A stretch of DNA of 27,794 nt. It comes from JAAYCI01 sp964370195 (GTDB lineage: Bacteria; Bacillota; Clostridia; Oscillospirales; Ruminococcaceae). The DNA is taken from assembly GCA_964370195.1 (NCBI GenBank), contig CAYJIH010000026.1, positions 1-27,794 of the forward strand. Reading direction: 5' to 3'. The position numbers and the translations under genes are program-made. The notes beneath the pieces are model-generated. The model saw only the letters and a program-made list of their open reading frames with translations. It was not told the origin of the DNA and ran no database searches. Of the stretch, positions 24,697-27,794 are shown one piece after another (positions within the stretch are counted from its first letter, which is position 1; each line of letters begins with the position of its first letter).

Positions 24697-25616
24697 ACAA
24701 GCCCCCTTATCCCTTCAAAAACCCACAGCGCCACTGCTGCCAAAAACACACTCATCATCCCCAAAACCTGCACCGGTTTCACAGGTCTTTCCTCTGTTAA
24801 AAAAGAAATTTGTCCGTCATAGCACCTCGACTCCATGGCATCAAAGCTCAACCTTGCCCGCTTAAGCGACCGCAAAAGCAAGGCGGGGCCTATGCCCAAA
24901 AAAGAAGCATATTTTGCACGATAAGTTGCATTTCCAAGCCTTGATTTACTTGCGGTGTTCATTGAATGGAGCATCTGCATCACAATAAAAATATAACGAT
25001 AAATTAAATAAAACAATTCTATCAAAACCGAGGGGACTTTTGCTTTCCTCAAAGAGTCTATCAGTTCTGCCATCGGTGTTGATAAACTTAGCATATAAAG
25101 GCAACTGATGGCCGCAAGAGCTTTTAAGATAACCGACCTTGCATGGGCTTGGCCTTCCCTTGTTATACTTAAAAAGCCCCCTGCCAAAGGAATGTCAAAA
25201 TAGTTCGATGGCACGGCACTCCAGTCGAACGCCAAGCTAAGCCCGCTGAGCACAATGAACATCCCCGGCAAAAAAAGGCTTAAAACATAGTATGAAATCT
25301 TTGTTTTCCCCAAAAAAAGTGTGATGAAAGCCATCATAAGAAATACAAAAACACCCACAAGGTCAAACGGGCAGGCAACAACCAACAAAAGCATGCTTAG
25401 TGAAAATAGAATCTTACTTTGCGGGTTTACCTTATTTAGTTTGGAGTGCTGTGCATGGTAATCAATGGCAATCGTTGCTGTATGGCCTTGCCCTTTCTTC
25501 CTAAGCAAAAACATAAGTGCCGCCACCAAAAGGCTCATACACACCACCACATAGCGGTTCATGCTACCATATGTAAGCGAAAAAACCGCCACACCGCTTA
25601 AAACGGACACAATCAC
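24684..25616 (-). CDS. cbiQ: Cobalt ECF transporter transmembrane component CbiQ, with N-terminal extension
   Basis: CbiQ is the energy-coupling T component linking CbiM/CbiN to the CbiO ATPase in the cytoplasmic membrane. The 310-residue product has a core from about residue 55 (DYHAQHSKLNKVNPQSKILF) through several membrane segments to the cytoplasmic coupling motifs (ESRCYDGQISFL near the C-terminus, and KAKVPSVLIELFYLIYRY). CbiQ proteins are usually 225-270 residues; about 45 extra residues at the N-terminus hold two predicted membrane segments separated by a short loop. The start is a GTG that overlaps the cbiN stop (GTGA) with GGAG eight bases upstream. Starting at an internal ATG would remove much of the extension. 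Confidence 0.93.
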   Translation of the reverse strand: MIVSVLSGVAVFSLTYGSMNRYVVVCMSLLVAALMFLLRKKGQGHTATIAIDYHAQHSKLNKVNPQSKILFSLSMLLLVVACPFDLVGVFVFLMMAFITLFLGKTKISYYVLSLFLPGMFIVLSGLSLAFDWSAVPSNYFDIPLAGGFLSITREGQAHARSVILKALAAISCLYMLSLSTPMAELIDSLRKAKVPSVLIELFYLIYRYIFIVMQMLHSMNTASKSRLGNATYRAKYASFLGIGPALLLRSLKRARLSFDAMESRCYDGQISFLTEERPVKPVQVLGMMSVFLAAVALWVFEGIRGLVCLF

Positions 25617-25918
25617 TTTTCACGCTCCACTTTCGGGGCATATTTTTTCCTCGCCACAAGATAACCCATGGCAAAAGCAAAAACCCCGGTGCCTATGCCT
25701 GCCTGCAAGCTAAAAAGCATACTCTCTGTTTCTCCTCCCGGTGGTTCCATCACGTTTTCCACCCATGGTTCATACCCCGGAGAAATCTCGGCAATCACAC
25801 CTTCTGCCTGTCCGTCTGCACCGCCAAATTCAGAGTCCTGAATGAGCACCAGTGGAAACACCACAATCACAACCGCCGCTATCAAAGACACAAGCACAAT
25901 CATTGTATTTTTGCTCAT
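25613..25918 (-). CDS. cbiN: Cobalt transport protein CbiN
   Basis: CbiN is the small auxiliary membrane component that helps load cobalt into CbiM. The 101-residue product has two membrane segments, near residues 5-25 and 67-86, with the extracytoplasmic loop between them. That loop carries FGGADGQAEGVI, the conserved PGYEPWVENVMEPPGGETESMLF pattern of the family and no Cys. The ATG at 25918 overlaps the cbiM stop (ATGA); much longer frames reaching into cbiM are shadows. Length and topology are typical. Confidence 0.95.
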   Translation of the reverse strand: MSKNTMIVLVSLIAAVVIVVFPLVLIQDSEFGGADGQAEGVIAEISPGYEPWVENVMEPPGGETESMLFSLQAGIGTGVFAFAMGYLVARKKYAPKVEREK

Positions 25919-26667
25919 TTCACTGCCTCCTTCACAAAGCCAATCTCTCTCAATTCCGGTGTTGCATAGCTTGTCAGTCCTATCACCACAACCACTGTGA
26001 GCAAGCCTTCCACAATGGAAAGCGGAACTTGCGTAATGGCGAAAATCGCCATAAATTCTGCAAAAGAAGCCATGACGCCACCTGTAGCCGAAGGGTGTGC
26101 CAGCGCAAGCTGAAAGCTCGTCACGCAATACGTAAACAAATTCCCCAAAAAAGCCGCAAAGAAAACACCTAGGTTTCGGTTCCACTTCATTTTAATAAAA
26201 AGCTGATAAATGGCAAATGCGAGGAAAGGCCCTGCAATCGCGGCACTAAAGGTATTGGCCCCAAGGGTTGTTAAGCCGCCGTGTGCAAGCAATAAAGCTT
26301 GAAACAACAGCACAATGAACCCAAGCACAGCCGTAACACTGGGGCCAAATAAAATCGCACTGAGACCGGTGCCTGTGGGGTGGCTGGAAGAGCCAGTCAC
26401 GCTTGGAATTTTAAGGGCAGACAAGGCAAAGGCGTAGGCCCCCACCATGGCAAGAATAATCAATGTTTTTCTGTGCTCTTTCACAATGTTTTTAATTTTA
26501 ATAAAACCTACAACCAAAAACGGCAAACTTGCCGCACTCCAAACGATGCTGTAGCCAATGGGCAAAAACCCCTCCATGATGTGCATGGCCGCCACACTGG
26601 GCACAACGCTTACACAAAATGCAAGCACCACCGAAAACGAAACCATCACTTTCTCCAATTTTGTCAT
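25915..26667 (-). CDS. cbiM: Cobalt ECF transporter substrate-binding membrane protein CbiM
   Basis: CbiM is the S component that binds Co2+ and carries it through the membrane. The 250-residue product starts with a signal-peptide-like segment ending SVAA at residue 27, followed by MHIMEGFLP (28-36). After cleavage the N-terminus would be Met-His, as in the metal-binding end of mature CbiM/NikM. Further markers are SSSHPTGTGLSAILFGP and HGGLTTLGANTFSAAIAGP near the middle, with about six membrane segments. AGGAGG lies 9 bases before the ATG at 26667; an earlier in-frame start has no such site. It is the first gene after the cobalamin riboswitch. Confidence 0.96.
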   Translation of the reverse strand: MTKLEKVMVSFSVVLAFCVSVVPSVAAMHIMEGFLPIGYSIVWSAASLPFLVVGFIKIKNIVKEHRKTLIILAMVGAYAFALSALKIPSVTGSSSHPTGTGLSAILFGPSVTAVLGFIVLLFQALLLAHGGLTTLGANTFSAAIAGPFLAFAIYQLFIKMKWNRNLGVFFAAFLGNLFTYCVTSFQLALAHPSATGGVMASFAEFMAIFAITQVPLSIVEGLLTVVVVIGLTSYATPELREIGFVKEAVK

Positions 26668-26701
26668 AAAGCAGTACCTCCTAAAAAAGATTGAATTAAC
26701 C

Positions 26702-26744
26702 AAAAAAAATCGGATATGTCAATTACAAAATCAACACATCCGAT
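26702..26744 (-). terminator. Intrinsic terminator of the cobalamin riboswitch
   Basis: On the minus strand ATCGGATGTG (26744-26735) pairs with CATATCCGAT (26718-26709), ten pairs including one G-U, and is followed by eight T (26709-26702). It lies between the aptamer and the cbiM ribosome binding site, so ligand binding would be expected to favour termination. A second, AT-rich stem (26762-26774 with 26804-26815) lies between it and the aptamer and may be part of the switch. I could not identify a clear alternative antiterminator pairing. Confidence 0.85.
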
Positions 26745-26830
26745 GCTTGTTTCTATACAATCTTTTTCAGAAAACTTCTACCAAATAGCGCTTGCCCTCG
26801 CCATTTTAGAAAAAGCCCACCTTATAAAAG

Positions 26831-27065
26831 AAAATGTAAGTTTCCTGACTTGCGCTATAATGCAAATTGCATTTACGACAAATTCCTACCTTCCCATAGC
26901 AAACCATCTGCCACAGTGGCTAACTTTCGTTCAAGCGAATTCTCGCTTTGGAAATGTCTCGCGCTTACAGTGCCCAAAGGACGCGGGGATTTTCACCCCA
27001 TTCCATCTAACGAGAATTGCCAGCAAAACACTGTGTGCAACCCTCGACAAGCCCTCAATGGTTAA
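26831..27065 (-). ncRNA. Cobalamin riboswitch aptamer
   Basis: The minus strand carries the conserved elements in order: GGGGTGAAAATCCCC (about 27000-26986), GGGCACTGTAA (about 26975-26965), AGCCACTG (about 26921-26914), GGGAAGG (about 26895-26889) and the B12 box AAGTCAGGAAACTTAC (about 26852-26837). These match the consensus GGTGAAAATCC, GCCACTG, GGGAAGG and AGTCAGGAGACC. The 5' limit and the P1 partner were not placed exactly. It lies between a consensus promoter and a terminator, so it most likely shuts off the operon at high adenosylcobalamin. Confidence 0.92.
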
Positions 27066-27076
27066 CCATTGTGCTA

Positions 27077-27105
27077 AAGATACCATTTGTATCTACACTT
27101 GTCAA
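27077..27105 (-). promoter_or_regulatory. Promoter of the cobalamin operon
   Basis: On the minus strand TTGACA (27105-27100), a 17-base spacer and TATCTT (27082-27077) form a strong sigma-A-type promoter. Transcription should start near 27070, just before the riboswitch, giving a leader of about 400 bases before cbiM. It is the only clear promoter for the cluster. Confidence 0.8.
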
Positions 27106-27129
27106 CAATTTTACAAGTTATTTTTCAAC

Positions 27130-27161
27130 AACCTCTATTCTATCGCCAATGCGTAGAGGTT
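27130..27161. repeat. Inverted repeat upstream of the operon promoter
   Basis: AACCTCTA (27130-27137) and TAGAGGTT (27154-27161) are exact inverted copies, 8 bases each, separated by 16 bases. On the plus strand the second arm is followed by TCTTTT, a weak terminator-like tail. It lies 25 bases upstream of the -35 box, so it could also be an operator. No other function is evident. Confidence 0.4.
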
Positions 27162-27210
27162 TCTTTTAAAATGAACACGAAATGTTTTCGAAAATGCCGA
27201 TGCCGGTATA

Positions 27211-27250
27211 TATAGTGTATATAATACCTATATAATATAAATACACTATA
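27211..27250. repeat. AT-rich inverted repeat in the intergenic region
   Basis: TATAGTGTAT (27211-27220) and ATACACTATA (27241-27250) are exact 10-base inverted copies with a 20-base AT spacer, so their centres are 30 bases, about three helical turns, apart. This would suit two half-sites for a dimer-of-dimers regulator. It lies about 105 bases upstream of the operon's -35 box and 200 bases past the MATE gene. The rest of 27162-27456 shows no gene. Confidence 0.4.
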
Positions 27251-27456
27251 AGACACAAATACCAAATTGCATGGAACCGGGAAAATGGTTGTTACAAAGG
27301 ACATTTGCGAATAAAGACATTTTTTATGTAATTTTATCAAATAATTTTGTCTCTATCGGCCGTTTTCTACACTTTATAATATAGTATTAAAATGCTTATT
27401 TTTATACATTCTGTGTTGAATGGTGGCATTTTAAACAACTCCGAATAGGGAAAAAG

Positions 27457-27794
27457 CTATTTGCTTGTTTTATAAAACATATATATTATAAATATGAATG
27501 TAATAACTTCTGTAATCGGCATTGCAAACCACATACTACTTTCAGCGAATACAAAGGGTAAAGTCAATATTAAAGTACCACTAATAAACAACCCTCTTGC
27601 AACAGAAATAACAAAAGCAATATTTGCTTTCATTGTTGATTGGAAATAATAAGTTGCATAAATGTTAAATGGCAACAAAATAAACGACAAACAGTAAACC
27701 CTTATAATTGTAGGCGCTATACTCAGTACACTCTCGGTAGGTGTCATAAAAGCATGGACAAAAGCCGCAGGGAACATCATCGTCACAAACACCC
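27457..27794 (-). CDS. MATE-family transporter, C-terminal part (runs off the right edge)
   Basis: The last 112 or so residues of a polytopic membrane protein, ending MFYKTSK at TAG 27459-27457. LLPFNIYATYYFQSTMKANI followed by further membrane segments fits the C-terminal half of MATE (NorM/DinF-like) multidrug or toxin exporters, where this segment precedes the final two membrane helices. The gene enters from outside the window, so its start, substrate and regulation are not visible. It is AT-rich, unlike the B12 cluster, and no good terminator follows it. Transcription from it could in principle reach the B12 promoter region. Confidence 0.75.
   Translation of the reverse strand, partial: VFVTMMFPAAFVHAFMTPTESVLSIAPTIIRVYCLSFILLPFNIYATYYFQSTMKANIAFVISVARGLFISGTLILTLPFVFAESSMWFAMPITEVITFIFIIYMFYKTSK

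Noticed and set aside
25919..26185. Upstream in-frame extension of cbiN
   Set aside because: It overlaps cbiM in another frame, is Cys-rich, and the real CbiN starts at the ATGA overlap.
27140..27340. 66-codon minus-strand frame in the intergenic region
   Set aside because: It is AT-driven with Tyr/His/Ile-rich composition, spans the inverted repeats, and has no homology-like pattern or ribosome binding site.

Overview
This window is almost entirely one minus-strand gene cluster for anaerobic (cobalt-early) cobalamin biosynthesis. It looks like a Gram-positive anaerobe of the Clostridia. The evidence is the C5 route to 5-aminolevulinate, a CobA-HemD fusion, SirC, a CbiET fusion, the CbiMNQO transporter, strong AGGAGG-type ribosome binding sites and AT-rich flanks. 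I do not name a species.

Layout, read in the direction of transcription (right to left). At the right edge lies the C-terminal part of a MATE-family transporter (27457-27794). About 350 bp of AT-rich intergenic DNA with two inverted repeats follows. Next comes a consensus promoter (27077-27105), a cobalamin riboswitch (about 26831-27065) and an intrinsic terminator (26702-26744). The cluster then runs without a break from cbiM (start 26667) to hemL (stop 1479): 28 genes in 25.2 kb. Of the 27 junctions, 21 are overlaps, 14 of them the 4-base ATGA/GTGA type. Only one gap exceeds 11 bases, the 40 bases between cbiC and hemA.

The order is cbiM-cbiN-cbiQ-cbiO/cbiK fusion (cobalt uptake and insertion), cbiD-L-F-G-H-J-ET-cbiA (corrin ring), cobT-cobU-cobS-short cobU-like-cobC-cbiB-cobD-cobQ-cobO (adenosylation, side chains, nucleotide loop), cbiC, then hemA-sirC-hemC-cobA/hemD-hemB-hemL (glutamyl-tRNA to sirohydrochlorin). 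Together these cover nearly the whole path from glutamyl-tRNA to adenosylcobamide. Not seen are an L-threonine kinase (PduX type), lower-ligand genes (bluB or bza) and any haem-branch gene (hemE, hemN, hemH). Tetrapyrrole synthesis from this locus therefore appears to serve corrinoids (and possibly sirohaem) and to be governed by the B12 riboswitch.

The most notable item is a continuous 539-codon gene that joins the cobalt-transport ATPase CbiO to the cobaltochelatase CbiK. A plausible internal ribosome binding site precedes the CbiK part.

The left 1.48 kb holds decayed material: a possible DUF4314-like fragment (+), a reading frame with one amber codon (-), a frameshifted Ser-rich secreted or anchored protein (-), a long perfect-stem hairpin, and a consensus promoter driving a gene that begins at the left edge.
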